Of a DNA stretch of 64,000 bases, positions 44,881 to 55,157 are shown one piece after another. The translations under genes and the position numbers were made by a program. Positions within the stretch are counted from its first letter, which is position 1, and each line of letters begins with the position of its first letter. This DNA is from an uncultured Pelagibacteraceae bacterium (GTDB lineage: Bacteria; Pseudomonadota; Alphaproteobacteria; Pelagibacterales; Pelagibacteraceae): the NCBI GenBank assembly GCA_902555585.1, contig CACDSY010000001.1:186001-250000 (forward strand), written 5' to 3'. Below the pieces are notes generated by a model that worked only from the letters and a program-made list of their open reading frames with translations, was not told the DNA's origin and searched no databases.

Positions 44881-45684
44881 ATGAAAAAGATATTAAGAAT
44901 AATTATAATTGTGATTATCTCTCAAGTTTATACCTTGCATTCATATGCAGGATCGGATGGAAGTCTAGAAATAGATAGCAAGACTAAAGAACAAAGTGCT
45001 GAGGTTAAGGATTGTTTTGAGACTATTAACAGAGGTATTTTTGCATTTAATCAGGGGTTAGATAAAATTTTTTTTAAACCAGTCGCTAAAGGGTATAGAT
45101 TCTTACCTAAACCAATAAGATCTGGAACAAGTAATGCTTTAAATAATTTATCCAATGTAGTGACCATACCAAACAATATTTTACAGGGTCAATTTAAAGA
45201 AGCTGGAATAAATACATTAAGATTTTCTATCAATTCCACACTTGGCATTGCTGGAATTTTTGATGTAGCTTCATATTATGGATTAAATAAACTTGAAAAA
45301 GAGGATTATGGACAAACTCTTGGAACATGGGGTGTGAAAGAGGGATGTTATTTTGTTTTACCTGTTATTGGTCCGACAACAGTAAGGGATACGCTAGGCT
45401 CATTTGCCAATTTTGGAGGTGGTGATGCATGGTATAATCTTACAATAGCAAATGACACTAAATACTTTGAAAATTCTGATTATTATTACTCAAGAATAAC
45501 TGCTGGTGTAGATTTTAGAGCAAAAAATCTAGAGGCTTTTGATAGTCTTGAGAATAATTCAATGGACTTATATGCATCAGTTAGAAGTTTATATTTACAA
45601 GACAGAAAAAGAAAAATTTTAAACTCAGATGAGACTACTGAAACTATGAATGATGATGATTGGGAAGAAATAGATACCCAGTAA
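44881..45684 (+). CDS. mlaA: MlaA/VacJ family outer membrane lipid-asymmetry protein
   Basis: The protein has 267 residues. Family blocks are FETINRGIFAFNQGLD, FLPKPIRSGTSNALNNL, SINSTLGIAGIFDVAS, EDYGQTLGTWGV and YFVLPVIGPTTVRD. MlaA removes misplaced phospholipids from the outer leaflet of the outer membrane and passes them to MlaC, which is encoded next (6-base gap). The signal peptide (about residues 1-23, ending HSYA) has no cysteine after the cleavage site, so unlike E. coli MlaA it does not look like a lipoprotein. The C terminus is highly acidic. Confidence 0.92.
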   Translation: MKKILRIIIIVIISQVYTLHSYAGSDGSLEIDSKTKEQSAEVKDCFETINRGIFAFNQGLDKIFFKPVAKGYRFLPKPIRSGTSNALNNLSNVVTIPNNILQGQFKEAGINTLRFSINSTLGIAGIFDVASYYGLNKLEKEDYGQTLGTWGVKEGCYFVLPVIGPTTVRDTLGSFANFGGGDAWYNLTIANDTKYFENSDYYYSRITAGVDFRAKNLEAFDSLENNSMDLYASVRSLYLQDRKRKILNSDETTETMNDDDWEEIDTQ

Positions 45685-45690
45685 TTATTA

Positions 45691-46281
45691 ATGACTAAAA
45701 TCAAAATAATTTCTTTTTTTTTTTTTATCTTACTTTTAGATAATATTTCATTCGCTAAAGAGCCAAGTAAATTAATTAGTGAAATAGTTAATGAGGCATC
45801 TGTTATTTTATCAAGCTCTGATCCCGTTGAGGCTAAAATAATTAGATTAAACAATATTGCTGAAACTAGTGTTGATATTAACGGAATTGGAATGTATACC
45901 TTAGGAAAATATCGTAAGAACCTTAGTGAAGATCAAAAAATTAAATACAAAAAACTATTTAAAAGTTATTTCTTAAAAAGTTTTTCTAGTAGATTAGTAG
46001 ATTACTCAGACCCAAAAATTAGTGTTGTGTCTGAAAATAAAATTAACGAAAAATATACAATTGTAAGTACTGTTTTAGAAGAAACGTCTAAAAACCCAGA
46101 AATAAAAATTGATTGGAGAATATATACAAAAAATCCTGACAGACCTCTAATAAGAGATCTTATAGTTGAAGGGTTAAGTTTAGCAAGAACTCAAAAAGAA
46201 GAGTTTAAGTCTATATTGCAAAATAACGAGGGGGATATAAATTATCTTTTTAAATCTTTAGAGGAATTTATAATAAAATAG
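45691..46281 (+). CDS. mlaC: MlaC family periplasmic phospholipid-binding protein
   Basis: The protein has 196 residues with a signal peptide (about residues 1-21, ending SFA). It matches the MlaC/Ttg2D family: IAETSVDINGIGMYTLGKYRKNL, YKKLFKSYFLKSFSSRL, and a basic-acidic core up to the C-terminal FKSILQNNEGDINYLFKSLEEF. MlaC carries phospholipids across the periplasm between MlaA and the MlaFEDB transporter. The transporter genes are not in this window. It probably forms an operon with mlaA. Two tRNAs on the opposite strand follow immediately. Confidence 0.9.
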   Translation: MTKIKIISFFFFILLLDNISFAKEPSKLISEIVNEASVILSSSDPVEAKIIRLNNIAETSVDINGIGMYTLGKYRKNLSEDQKIKYKKLFKSYFLKSFSSRLVDYSDPKISVVSENKINEKYTIVSTVLEETSKNPEIKIDWRIYTKNPDRPLIRDLIVEGLSLARTQKEEFKSILQNNEGDINYLFKSLEEFIIK

Positions 46282-46282
46282 A

Positions 46283-46359
46283 TGGTGGGCCCGCCAGGAC
46301 TCGAACCTGGGACCAATACATTATGAGTGTACTGCTCTAACCAACTGAGCTACAGGCCC
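46283..46359 (-). tRNA. tRNA with CAU anticodon, probably tRNA-Ile2 (lysidine type)
   Basis: A 77-base cloverleaf with encoded CCA and standard loops (AGTTGGTTA in the D loop, TTCGAGT in the T loop). The anticodon is CAT in CTCATAA, so it could be elongator tRNA-Met or the tRNA-Ile whose C34 is changed to lysidine. The acceptor stem starts GGGCCTG, giving C4-G69 and C5-G68, pairs known as positive determinants for the lysidine enzyme TilS in E. coli; that favours tRNA-Ile2. This is inference. It is 61 bases downstream of the tRNA-Val gene on the same strand. Confidence 0.9.
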
Positions 46360-46420
46360 TAAAAATTATAATTAATTATATCATTTTCTAATACTTATCA
46401 ATTATAGATAATAATTAAGA

Positions 46421-46495
46421 TGGTGGGCCGTGTTGGTTACGCTCCAACTACCCCTGCAATGTCAATGCAGTACTCTACTATTGAGCTAACGGCCC
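46421..46495 (-). tRNA. tRNA-Val (GAC) with an aberrant D loop and T loop
   Basis: A 75-base cloverleaf: acceptor GGGCCGT/ACGGCCC (7 perfect pairs), D stem GCTC/GAGT, anticodon stem CTGCA/TGCAG with loop TTGACAT (anticodon GAC, valine), T stem GTTGG/CCAAC, discriminator A and encoded CCA. The T loop reads AGCGTAA instead of the near-universal TTCRANY, and the 7-base D loop reads AATAGTA, without the GG pair. The gene begins two bases after the rpoD stop codon, so it may be cut from the rpoD transcript. It may be a functional tRNA with a rebuilt elbow or a decaying copy. Confidence 0.8.
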
Positions 46496-46497
46496 CA

Positions 46498-48336
46498 TTA
46501 ACTTTCTAAAAAACTCTTTAATTGTTTTGATCGGCTGGGATGTTTTAATTTTCTAAGTGCCTTCGCCTCAATTTGACGAATTCTTTCTCTTGTTACAGAA
46601 AACTGTAAGCCTACTTCTTCCAAAGTATGATCTGTATTCATACCAACTCCAAATCTCATTCTAAGGACGCGTTCTTCTCTAGGAGTTAAGGTTGAAAGTA
46701 TCTTTGTTGTTGCTTCACTTAGATTAGATTTAATTGCCTGCTCAAGTGGTGCTAATGCTTTTGTATCTTCTATAAAATCTCCTAAACTACTATCTTCTTC
46801 ATCTCCAACTGGTTTCTCGAGGGATACTGGTTCTTTTGAAATTTTTAGCACTTTTCTAACCTTTTCAAGAGGCATTCTCAATTTTTTTGCAAGTTCTTCA
46901 GGAGTGGCCTCTCTACCAAACTCACTCAAGATCAGACGTTGAGTTCTCACAATTTTGTTTATTGTCTCAATCATATGAACAGGAATTCTTATTGTTCTAG
47001 CTTGGTCTGCAATTGATCTTGTTATCGCCTGTCTTATCCACCATGTTGCATAAGTAGAAAATTTATATCCTCTTCTATATTCAAATTTGTCTACGGCTTT
47101 CATCAGACCAATATTTCCTTCTTGAATTAAATCTAAAAATTGTAAACCCCTATTTGTATATTTTTTAGCAATCGAAATAACCAACCTTAGATTGGCTTCA
47201 ACCATCTCCTTCTTCGCAATTCTAGATTCTTTCTCACCTTTTTGAATTCTACTAACCATTAATTTATAGTCAGTCACTGATATACCAAGCTTATTGCTAA
47301 TCTCTACCAATCTATCTCTTATGTCTTTAAATTGTATTTTATATTTTTGAAAAAATTTCTTCCATACCTCATTAGTGTCTAGAAAACTTTTTAATTTGGG
47401 GTTTATTTCATTTCCAATATAAAATTTTATAAATTCATCTCTAGAAATTTTTTCGTTAATTGCAAATCTTAAAAGGTTTCCTTCTAAAGATATTATTTTA
47501 CGATTTTCTATGTAATGTTTTTGAACCAAGTCCTCTAAAACAGAGGGAGATAATTGTAAAGTTTTAATATTCTCCAAAATAGCATCTACAATTTTTTTAT
47601 AATTTTTTTCTTTGGATGGGGAAAATTGTTTTGAATTTAATACACAATCTAATTTTTCTTTCTGATATTTTGTAAGTTTATTATATTCTCTAGTTAAATT
47701 ATAAACTGTTTGCAAAACTTTGGGTTTAATCTCTGTTTCCATAGCCGCAAGGGTTGGATTGAACTCATCTTCATCTGTGTTGTTATTTTGTTCATCACTA
47801 CTTTGATGTTCATTTCCTTCATCTGATTTTTTTTGTTTTGCACTTTGCCCGGTATCTTCATCTTCCATATAATTAGTGTCAATATCAATTATTTCTCTAA
47901 CTAAAATTTCGTCATTTTGAAGTTTTGTATTCCATTCAAAAAACTGTTGAGCAGTAATAGGGCTTTGTGAGAGTGCGTTCAACATTACGTCTTTTCCAGC
48001 TTCTATTCTTTTAGCAATAGCTATTTCACCTTCTCTGGAAAGAAGTTCCACCCCTCCCATTTCTCTCAGGTACATTCGAATTGGGTCATCACTTTTTTCA
48101 ATAGTTTTGCCCTCTTCTTTAGAACCAATGTCTTTCTTTCGAAGAATTTTAAAGTCTGATTTTTTTTCAACTAATATTATTTTTTCATCAAGAATATGTA
48201 TAAAAGCTTGCTCTAAATTTTCATTTGACAGGTTTCTTTTTCCTAAGGATTTATTTAATTCTTCATGGGTTATGAAACCTCTATGGACACCTCTGCCCAT
48301 CAATCTTGCAAATGATTTTGTAATTATACGTTCCAC
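46498..48336 (-). CDS. rpoD: RNA polymerase primary sigma factor (sigma70)
   Basis: The protein has 612 residues from GTG 48336; ATG 48300 is an alternative start. Conserved regions: 1.2 ([21 protein letters not shown]), 2 ([19 protein letters not shown], then the -10-binding [15 protein letters not shown]), 3 ([13 protein letters not shown]) and 4.2 ([20 protein letters not shown]), which contacts the -35 element. The acidic stretch about residues 152-195 is the non-conserved insert. It directs transcription of housekeeping genes. It follows dnaG by 65 bases and precedes two tRNAs, as part of the yqeY-dnaG-rpoD group typical of alphaproteobacteria. Confidence 0.97.
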   Translation of the reverse strand: MERIITKSFARLMGRGVHRGFITHEELNKSLGKRNLSNENLEQAFIHILDEKIILVEKKSDFKILRKKDIGSKEEGKTIEKSDDPIRMYLREMGGVELLSREGEIAIAKRIEAGKDVMLNALSQSPITAQQFFEWNTKLQNDEILVREIIDIDTNYMEDEDTGQSAKQKKSDEGNEHQSSDEQNNNTDEDEFNPTLAAMETEIKPKVLQTVYNLTREYNKLTKYQKEKLDCVLNSKQFSPSKEKNYKKIVDAILENIKTLQLSPSVLEDLVQKHYIENRKIISLEGNLLRFAINEKISRDEFIKFYIGNEINPKLKSFLDTNEVWKKFFQKYKIQFKDIRDRLVEISNKLGISVTDYKLMVSRIQKGEKESRIAKKEMVEANLRLVISIAKKYTNRGLQFLDLIQEGNIGLMKAVDKFEYRRGYKFSTYATWWIRQAITRSIADQARTIRIPVHMIETINKIVRTQRLILSEFGREATPEELAKKLRMPLEKVRKVLKISKEPVSLEKPVGDEEDSSLGDFIEDTKALAPLEQAIKSNLSEATTKILSTLTPREERVLRMRFGVGMNTDHTLEEVGLQFSVTRERIRQIEAKALRKLKHPSRSKQLKSFLES

Positions 48337-48401
48337 AATAAAAAAGTTCAGAATGTATATAATGCTAAAATCAAAAAAATCTATTGGATTCTGATTTTAA
48401 T

Positions 48402-50177
48402 TTAATTGATTTTTTGTAGTTTTTTGAGCTCTTTTAACTCATTGAATGTTGTCTCACTTAAATCTTGTGAAAATCTTGATTCTAAATCTAATATCCTTAA
48501 TTCAAGTTCATAATTTTTTAGGTCTCTAATTAACTCAGATAAAATTTCTAGAATTTTATAGTTATCATTAAAACTTTTTACTAAAATATGCTTAATAGAT
48601 GCATATTTTAAAATCCTATCTATTAAACCTTGGTCAATTTTTAAACTTTCTATATCAGTATTCTCAAAATTGTTGGTTTGATCAATAATTTGCTCAAGTA
48701 ATAATTTATTTTCACTGCTAAATAGTTTTACATTTTCTATTAAATTAAAATTCTCTTTTATAAGCTCAGGTTTTTTTAGTAAAATATATAGAAAAGAAAA
48801 TTCTTTAATATCAATGGCTGTCAAAGATTTTGTTTCATTATAATAATTCTGAGTTGATTTGAGTGATTTAATAGGTTTGCTGTAAAATTTTTTATACTTA
48901 GAGTTTGTATTTGGCGTTAATTCTGAAACTTTTTCTAAAAAGTATTCAAGTACATATTTTTTAATGAATTCATCCTTAATTGTAGATGCTATTGTTCTAA
49001 GTTTTTTTTCAAAAATAGCTCTTGATGAAGGATTATCATTCATTTCTTTCGAATAATGATTGAATATAAATTTATGAATAGAAACAGAATTACTTTTGGA
49101 AAAATCTTCAAAAAAATCCTTTCCTTTTTCATTTACAAAGCTATCTGGATCATGTTTGTCGGGTAAAAATAAAAATGAAATTTCTTTTTCTGGTTTTAAT
49201 TCAATAATAGAGTTTTCTGCTGCTCTTAAAGCTGCTTTATATCCACTTTCGTCACCATCAAAACAAACAGTGATATGTTGAAAAAATTGATTAAGAGTTA
49301 GTATTTGTCTTGTAGTTAAGGAAGTGCCCAGATTTGCAACTACATTCTCCACTTTATTTTTACTAAGGCCAACCACATCCATATAACCTTCAACAAGAAA
49401 TATGTTATCAATATTATTTGACAGTTTTCTTGTAAAATCTAGATTATAAAGATTGGATCCCTTTTTGAAAAATGCAGTCTCTGGTGAATTAATATACTTA
49501 GCAAGGTATTTATTATCTTTTAAGATTCTACCCCCAAGAGCTATTGGATCACCTGAAATATTATTTATTGGAAAAATTACTCTATCTCTAAACCTATCTA
49601 TGTATTTTTTTTTGTTTTCGTCAAAATAAAATAATCCTGTTTCTTTGATTTCACTTTCAGTAAATTCCTTAAAAATCTCCGCTTTAAAGTTTTCATCATT
49701 TGAAACATATCCAATTTTAAATTTCTTTACTTCTTCAATAGTTAAATTTCTATTTTTTAAATAATCCTTTGCTTCTTTTGCTAAAGGGTTTTTAAAAAGA
49801 TCTTGATGATAAAATTCAACATATTTTACATAAATCAATTTATATTTGTTCCACTTTTCCTCTCTGATCTCGTCCTCTTTCGAAAATGTATAAGGCCTCA
49901 TCCCTGCTAAATTTGCTAAATATTTGACTGACTCACCAAATTTAAGATTTTGCGTTTTCATTACAAAATCAAAAATGTTTCCATGCTCTGTAGTACTAAA
50001 GCAATGATAAAATTCCTTTTCATCATTTACTGTGAATGATGGTGTTTTTTCAGTCTTAAATGGTGAAAGGCCAACATATTCCTTTCCTCTCTTTTTTAAA
50101 CTAACTGTTTTTGAAACTACAGTTGAAATTTTTAATCTAGTTTTTATTTCTTGTAAGTACTCTTTTGGGTATTTCAT
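48402..50177 (-). CDS. dnaG: DNA primase with a degenerate zinc-binding domain
   Basis: The protein has 591 residues. The N-terminal domain aligns clearly with DnaG (GLSPFKTEKTPSFTV, EFYHCFSTTEHGN), yet the zinc ligands C-H-C-C of other primases read Ser38, Lys41, Cys59, Thr62, so three of four are lost. The catalytic core is intact: PINNISGDPIALGGR, the Toprim glutamate in LVEGYMDVVGL (about residues 260-270) and CFDGDESGYKAALRA. The C-terminal helicase-binding region is poorly conserved. It makes RNA primers for replication. Its start overlaps the yqeY stop (ATGA), and rpoD follows. Confidence 0.95.
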   Translation of the reverse strand: MKYPKEYLQEIKTRLKISTVVSKTVSLKKRGKEYVGLSPFKTEKTPSFTVNDEKEFYHCFSTTEHGNIFDFVMKTQNLKFGESVKYLANLAGMRPYTFSKEDEIREEKWNKYKLIYVKYVEFYHQDLFKNPLAKEAKDYLKNRNLTIEEVKKFKIGYVSNDENFKAEIFKEFTESEIKETGLFYFDENKKKYIDRFRDRVIFPINNISGDPIALGGRILKDNKYLAKYINSPETAFFKKGSNLYNLDFTRKLSNNIDNIFLVEGYMDVVGLSKNKVENVVANLGTSLTTRQILTLNQFFQHITVCFDGDESGYKAALRAAENSIIELKPEKEISFLFLPDKHDPDSFVNEKGKDFFEDFSKSNSVSIHKFIFNHYSKEMNDNPSSRAIFEKKLRTIASTIKDEFIKKYVLEYFLEKVSELTPNTNSKYKKFYSKPIKSLKSTQNYYNETKSLTAIDIKEFSFLYILLKKPELIKENFNLIENVKLFSSENKLLLEQIIDQTNNFENTDIESLKIDQGLIDRILKYASIKHILVKSFNDNYKILEILSELIRDLKNYELELRILDLESRFSQDLSETTFNELKELKKLQKIN

Positions 50178-50638
50178 TTTTGATTTAGTAATTCTTTAAT
50201 AATTGCTCCTGCTTTAGAAAAATCAATATTGTCAGCATTATTTTTCTTTAATTCACCCATAACTTTTCCCATATCCTTAATTGAGTTTGCACCTGTTGAT
50301 TTAATCACTTCTTCACAAATTTTCTTAGTATCCTCCTCGCTAATCTGTTTAGGTAAATATTGGCTAATTGTTTCAACTTCTTGTTCTTCTATATCCTGAA
50401 GATCCTTACGATTATTTTTTTTATACAATTCAATTGATTCGCTACGCTGTTTAATCATTTTTTTTAATAACTTCTTAATATCTTCATCATTTGTTTCTTT
50501 TTTTTCTGGCCCAGATCTGTTGTGAATATCTAAATCTTTAATACCGGATAAAATTAACCTGTAAGTTGATATTTTATTTTTATCTTTGGATTTTAAAGCT
50601 GTTTTGTAGTCTGACTCTATACTTGCTCTTAATGTCAT
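50174..50638 (-). CDS. yqeY: GatB/YqeY domain protein
   Basis: The protein has 154 residues from ATG 50638, the usual family length; a longer frame to 50719 has no support. Conserved blocks: DYKTALKSKDKNKISTYRLI, LKKMIKQRSESIELYKKNNR and EEQEVETISQYLPKQ, ending in KAGAIIKELL. The domain resembles the tRNA-binding tail of the GatB amidotransferase subunit; the cellular role is not established. It overlaps dnaG by 4 bases and is divergent from carA, the standard alphaproteobacterial arrangement. Confidence 0.9.
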   Translation of the reverse strand: MTLRASIESDYKTALKSKDKNKISTYRLILSGIKDLDIHNRSGPEKKETNDEDIKKLLKKMIKQRSESIELYKKNNRKDLQDIEEQEVETISQYLPKQISEEDTKKICEEVIKSTGANSIKDMGKVMGELKKNNADNIDFSKAGAIIKELLNQK

Positions 50639-50711
50639 ATTTAATTTTAGCGTATTAAAAATATTCTTCAAAAGGAAAAATATTTTTTTTACAAAATATA
50701 CATTAGATGTG

Positions 50712-50740
50712 TTGCGCAAAAAAAGGTTTTATTGTATAGA
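50712..50740 (+). promoter_or_regulatory. Possible promoter of carAB
   Basis: TTGCGC (50712-50717), a 17-base spacer and TATAGA (50735-50740) precede the carA TTG start by 21 bases. Two of six bases differ from consensus in each box, so this is tentative. Confidence 0.35.
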
Positions 50741-50761
50741 CCTTTAACTCATGAGTTGTAA

Positions 50762-51955
50762 TTGATCAAAAAACAAAAAAATAAAATTGCAATAAATCAT
50801 CAATTTCCTACAGGTATTTTAGTTCTAGATAACAAGCTAGTTTTCAAAGGCATTGGGCTTGGATATCAAGGGACTTCAACTGGAGAGGTTTGTTTTAATA
50901 CATCTTTAACAGGATATCAGGAAATTATATCAGACCCATCTTATGCTGGACAAATTATAAACTTTACATTTCCTCATATTGGAAACGTTGGAACCAATAA
51001 TGAGGATTTAGAGTCTGATAAAATTTGGACGAAAGGTGTAATATTTAATTCCGAAATTACTTCTCCATCAAATTATAGGGCATTAAAGACATTAGATGAA
51101 TGGCTTAAAAAAAATCAAATAGTTGGATTAACTGGATTAGATACTAGAAGCTTAACAAACTTTATTAGAGATAAGGGTGCTCCAAAAGGTACCATTACAA
51201 ATAATAAAAAGGGTAAATTTAACATTAAAAAACTAATTAATATGTCAGTTAAATGGCCTGGATTAAATGGATTAGATCTTGCTAAAGAAGTATCAACAAA
51301 AAAAACTTATATATGGAATGGGTTTAGAACGTGGAAAAAGGATATAGGATATCTAAAGAATAAAAAAAAGAAATTTAAAATTATCGCAGTTGATTATGGG
51401 ATAAAGAAAAATATTTTAAGATATTTCGCAAATTATAACTGTGAGGTAAAAGTAGTCTCTTGTAAATTAGCTGCTGATGAAATTGTGAAATTAAAACCTG
51501 ATGGTATTTTTTTATCAAATGGACCTGGAGATCCAGCAGCAACTGGAAAATATGCAATTGATACGGTTCAAAAATTAATAAAATTAAATTATCCTATATT
51601 TGGAATTTGCCTTGGTCATCAGATTTTAGCTTTGGCTTTAAATGCAAAAACAAAAAAAATGAAATTAGGTCATAGAGGTGCCAATCATCCGGTCAAAAAT
51701 TTAGTAAATAATTCAGTTGAGATTACAAGCCAAAATCATGGATTTGTTGTTATAGAAAAAAGCTTATCTAAAAATATTCAAATTACACATAAGTCACTCT
51801 TTGACGATACTATTGAAGGAATTAAACTGAAAAACAAACCTGTCTTTTCTGTTCAGTATCATCCAGAAGCAAATCCTGGACCTCAAGATAGTCAATACTT
51901 ATTCAAAAACTTTATTCAAGATGTAAAAAAACATGCCAAAAAGAAAAGACATTAA
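50762..51955 (+). CDS. carA: Carbamoyl-phosphate synthase small (glutaminase) subunit
   Basis: The protein has 397 residues. The N-terminal domain has [18 protein letters not shown] and [11 protein letters not shown]; the C-terminal class I glutaminase has [10 protein letters not shown], the nucleophile Cys in [10 protein letters not shown] (about residue 285) and His-Glu in QYHPEANPG. It releases ammonia from glutamine for CarB. The start is taken as TTG 50762: an in-frame TAA lies directly before it and there is no ATG before the conserved region, so a non-ATG start is needed. It overlaps carB by 23 bases. Confidence 0.95.
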   Translation: MIKKQKNKIAINHQFPTGILVLDNKLVFKGIGLGYQGTSTGEVCFNTSLTGYQEIISDPSYAGQIINFTFPHIGNVGTNNEDLESDKIWTKGVIFNSEITSPSNYRALKTLDEWLKKNQIVGLTGLDTRSLTNFIRDKGAPKGTITNNKKGKFNIKKLINMSVKWPGLNGLDLAKEVSTKKTYIWNGFRTWKKDIGYLKNKKKKFKIIAVDYGIKKNILRYFANYNCEVKVVSCKLAADEIVKLKPDGIFLSNGPGDPAATGKYAIDTVQKLIKLNYPIFGICLGHQILALALNAKTKKMKLGHRGANHPVKNLVNNSVEITSQNHGFVVIEKSLSKNIQITHKSLFDDTIEGIKLKNKPVFSVQYHPEANPGPQDSQYLFKNFIQDVKKHAKKKRH

Positions 51956-54900
51956 AAAAATATTAGTAATTGGAGCAGGCCCAATAATAATTGGACAAGC
52001 ATGTGAATTTGATTATTCGGGCACACAAGCTTGTAAGGCTCTTAAAGATGAGGGTTTTTCGGTAGTTTTAATAAATTCAAATCCAGCAACTATTATGACT
52101 GATCCTGGAGTTGCCGATAAAACCTATATTGAACCAATCACAATTCCTGTTTTAGAAGAAGTTATTAAAAAAGAAAAACCTAACGCAATTTTACCAACAA
52201 TGGGAGGACAGACAGCATTAAATTTAGCAATAAGTGCTGAAAAAGCTGGACTGCTTAAAAAATACAAAATCGAATTGATAGGTGCAAAGTCCAAGGCAAT
52301 TGAAAATGCTGAAGACCGTAAAAAATTTAGAAAGAATATGTCTGACATTGGTTTAGATCTGCCAAAATCAAGAATTATAAATCACTTTAAAGATGCAGCT
52401 AAATGTTTGAAGGAGATAGGATTACCAGCAATAATTAGACCATCTTTTACTTTGGGTGGTTTGGGAGGGGGAATCGCTAAAAACAAAAAGGATTTCTTTA
52501 AACTTGTCAAAACTGGGATGAATGAGTCCCCTCAAAATCAGGTTTTAATCGAAGAGTCATTGGAAGGCTGGAAAGAATTTGAAATGGAGGTTGTAAGAGA
52601 CAAAAAGGATAACTGTATAATAATTTGTTCAATAGAGAATGTCGATCCAATGGGAATCCATACTGGGGACTCTATCACAGTTGCTCCTGCATTAACCTTA
52701 ACTGATAAAGAATACCAGGTTATGAGAAATGCATCTATTGCATGCTTAAGAAAAATTGGAGTTGAAACGGGTGGATCAAATGTTCAGTTTGCAATAGATC
52801 CAAGAAATGGAAGAATGGTTATAATAGAAATGAATCCAAGAGTATCAAGGTCCTCTGCTCTTGCATCAAAAGCAACAGGTTTCCCAATCGCTAAAGTAGC
52901 AGCTAAACTTGCGGTGGGATACACTTTAGATGAATTAAAAAATGAAATTACAAAAGTAACTCCAGCTTCATTTGAACCAACAATTGATTATGTAGTTACA
53001 AAAATACCAAGATTTACATTCGAAAAGTTTTCAGATACTAAAGCAATGCTTGGAACTTCAATGAGATCTGTTGGTGAGGCAATGGCAATTGGAAGAAATT
53101 TCAAAGAATCTTTTCAAAAAGCTTTGCTATCTTTAGAAACTGGACTTTCTGGATTGGATAATTTTTTTAACTACTCAAGAAAAGATATTATAAAAAATTT
53201 AAAAGTTAATATTCCAAATAGACTTTTATTAATTGCTGAAGCTTTTAGAAAAAATATTTCTTTAGATAAAATATATAAATTATCAAATGTTGATCCTTGG
53301 TTTTTAAATCAAATTAAGGATCTCGTAGATGAAGAAAAAAATATAAAAAAGACAGGTTTACCCAAAACATATAATGGATTTAATAGAATAAAATCTATTG
53401 GCTTTTCAGATAAAAAGTTATCAAAAATCACCGGAATAAAAGAACAAATTGTTAGATCTAAAAGGGTTGCGCTAAAAGTTTTACCTGTATTTAAAAAGGT
53501 AGATACTTGTGCAGCGGAATTTAAATCCTTTACTCCATATATGTACTCCACATACCAAAGAAATTTTTCATTAAATACAGAGTGTGAGTCAAATCCTAGC
53601 AATAAGAAAAAAATAATAATACTTGGAGGGGGTCCAAATAGAATTGGACAAGGTATAGAGTTTGATTATTGTTGTTGTCAGGCAAGCTTTTCTTTGAAAG
53701 AAGCTGGATTTGAAACAATAATGGTTAATTGTAACCCTGAAACAGTTTCAACAGACTATGACACCAGCGATAGACTATATTTTGAGCCACTGGTTGAGGA
53801 ATATGTTCAAAATATTATTCTTAAAGAAAAATCAAAGGGAAATCTTATAGGGATTATTGCTCAATTTGGAGGCCAAACTCCTATTAAATTAGCAAAATTT
53901 TTACATGAGAATGAATTACCAATACTTGGTACTCAATATACTTCCATTGATCTTGCAGAGGACAGAGATAGATTCAGAGATCTATTAATTAAATTAAATT
54001 TAAAACAAGCAGAAAGTGGAATTGCTAACAAATTTGATCAAGCAATTAAAATAAGTGAAAAAATCGGACTGCCTGTTGTTGTTAGACCTTCATATGTTTT
54101 AGGTGGAAGAGCAATGGAAATTGTTCATGATAAAAGCCAACTTAAAAAGTTTATTAACGAGGCTTTTAAAGCTTCAGAACAAAATCCTATTTTAATCGAT
54201 AAATTTATAGATCACGCTATGGAAGTTGATGTGGATGCTATCTCTGATGGTAAAGATGTTTATGTTGCTGGTATTATGCAGCACATTGAAGAAGCGGGAG
54301 TACATTCTGGAGACTCTGCTTGTTGTCTACCTCCAGTTTCTATCAAAGATAATATTTTAAAAGAAATTAAAATACAAACGAGAAAATTAGCTTTAGCATT
54401 AAAAGTTAAAGGACTTTTAAATATTCAATTTGCAATTAAAAAAGATGAAATATTTGTTATTGAGGTAAATCCAAGAGCAAGCAGAACAGTTCCATTTGTA
54501 TCGAAAGCTAATGGGATTCCATTGGCCAAAATTGCATCAAGAATAATGGCAGGTGAAAAACTTTCAAAATATAAGTTAAAATATAAAACAAATAAAAAAT
54601 TTGCTGTTAAAGAAGCTGTATTTCCATTTAACAAATTCCCAGATAGTGATCTATTACTTGGACCAGAGATGAAATCAACAGGTGAAGTAATGGGATTTGA
54701 CGATGATTTTGGAATGGCAATCGCTAAAAGTCAAATTGCAGCAGCAAACTCCCTTCCTACTAAAGGTTTAGCATTTTTATCTGTAAAAGATTCACACAAA
54801 CAAGAGATTATTGGTGTTGCTCAAAGATTAATAAAACTTGGATTTACTTTATCAGCTACAAGTGGAACTGCAGAAATATTAATAAAAAATGGAATGAAAT

Positions 54901-55157
54901 GTAGAAAAATCAACAAAGTAAGTAGTGGTAAACCACATATAGTTGATGTTTTAAATTCTAAAAAAATTGCTTTAGTTATAAATACAGGTGGTGGAAATAG
55001 TGAAAGCAGAATTAATGATGCTGTAGCTTTAAGAAGAGGAACTTTAGCAAATAAAATTCCTTACTGTACTAACATGTCAACCGCATACTCTTTTCTGGAA
55101 GCAATAAACTCTCTTAAAACAAAGAAAATTAGAGTTAAAGCACTCCAAGAAAATTAG
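51933..55157 (+). CDS. carB: Carbamoyl-phosphate synthase large subunit
   Basis: The protein has 1074 residues, full length. It consists of two homologous ATP-grasp halves: the first with [30 protein letters not shown] and [18 protein letters not shown]; the second with [32 protein letters not shown] and [20 protein letters not shown]-terminal MGS-like allosteric domain (about residues 940-1074) is present. It makes carbamoyl phosphate for pyrimidines and arginine. The start lies within carA; the stop interlocks with that of a convergent ATP-grasp gene (TTAG). Confidence 0.97.
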   Translation: MPKRKDIKKILVIGAGPIIIGQACEFDYSGTQACKALKDEGFSVVLINSNPATIMTDPGVADKTYIEPITIPVLEEVIKKEKPNAILPTMGGQTALNLAISAEKAGLLKKYKIELIGAKSKAIENAEDRKKFRKNMSDIGLDLPKSRIINHFKDAAKCLKEIGLPAIIRPSFTLGGLGGGIAKNKKDFFKLVKTGMNESPQNQVLIEESLEGWKEFEMEVVRDKKDNCIIICSIENVDPMGIHTGDSITVAPALTLTDKEYQVMRNASIACLRKIGVETGGSNVQFAIDPRNGRMVIIEMNPRVSRSSALASKATGFPIAKVAAKLAVGYTLDELKNEITKVTPASFEPTIDYVVTKIPRFTFEKFSDTKAMLGTSMRSVGEAMAIGRNFKESFQKALLSLETGLSGLDNFFNYSRKDIIKNLKVNIPNRLLLIAEAFRKNISLDKIYKLSNVDPWFLNQIKDLVDEEKNIKKTGLPKTYNGFNRIKSIGFSDKKLSKITGIKEQIVRSKRVALKVLPVFKKVDTCAAEFKSFTPYMYSTYQRNFSLNTECESNPSNKKKIIILGGGPNRIGQGIEFDYCCCQASFSLKEAGFETIMVNCNPETVSTDYDTSDRLYFEPLVEEYVQNIILKEKSKGNLIGIIAQFGGQTPIKLAKFLHENELPILGTQYTSIDLAEDRDRFRDLLIKLNLKQAESGIANKFDQAIKISEKIGLPVVVRPSYVLGGRAMEIVHDKSQLKKFINEAFKASEQNPILIDKFIDHAMEVDVDAISDGKDVYVAGIMQHIEEAGVHSGDSACCLPPVSIKDNILKEIKIQTRKLALALKVKGLLNIQFAIKKDEIFVIEVNPRASRTVPFVSKANGIPLAKIASRIMAGEKLSKYKLKYKTNKKFAVKEAVFPFNKFPDSDLLLGPEMKSTGEVMGFDDDFGMAIAKSQIAAANSLPTKGLAFLSVKDSHKQEIIGVAQRLIKLGFTLSATSGTAEILIKNGMKCRKINKVSSGKPHIVDVLNSKKIALVINTGGGNSESRINDAVALRRGTLANKIPYCTNMSTAYSFLEAINSLKTKKIRVKALQEN

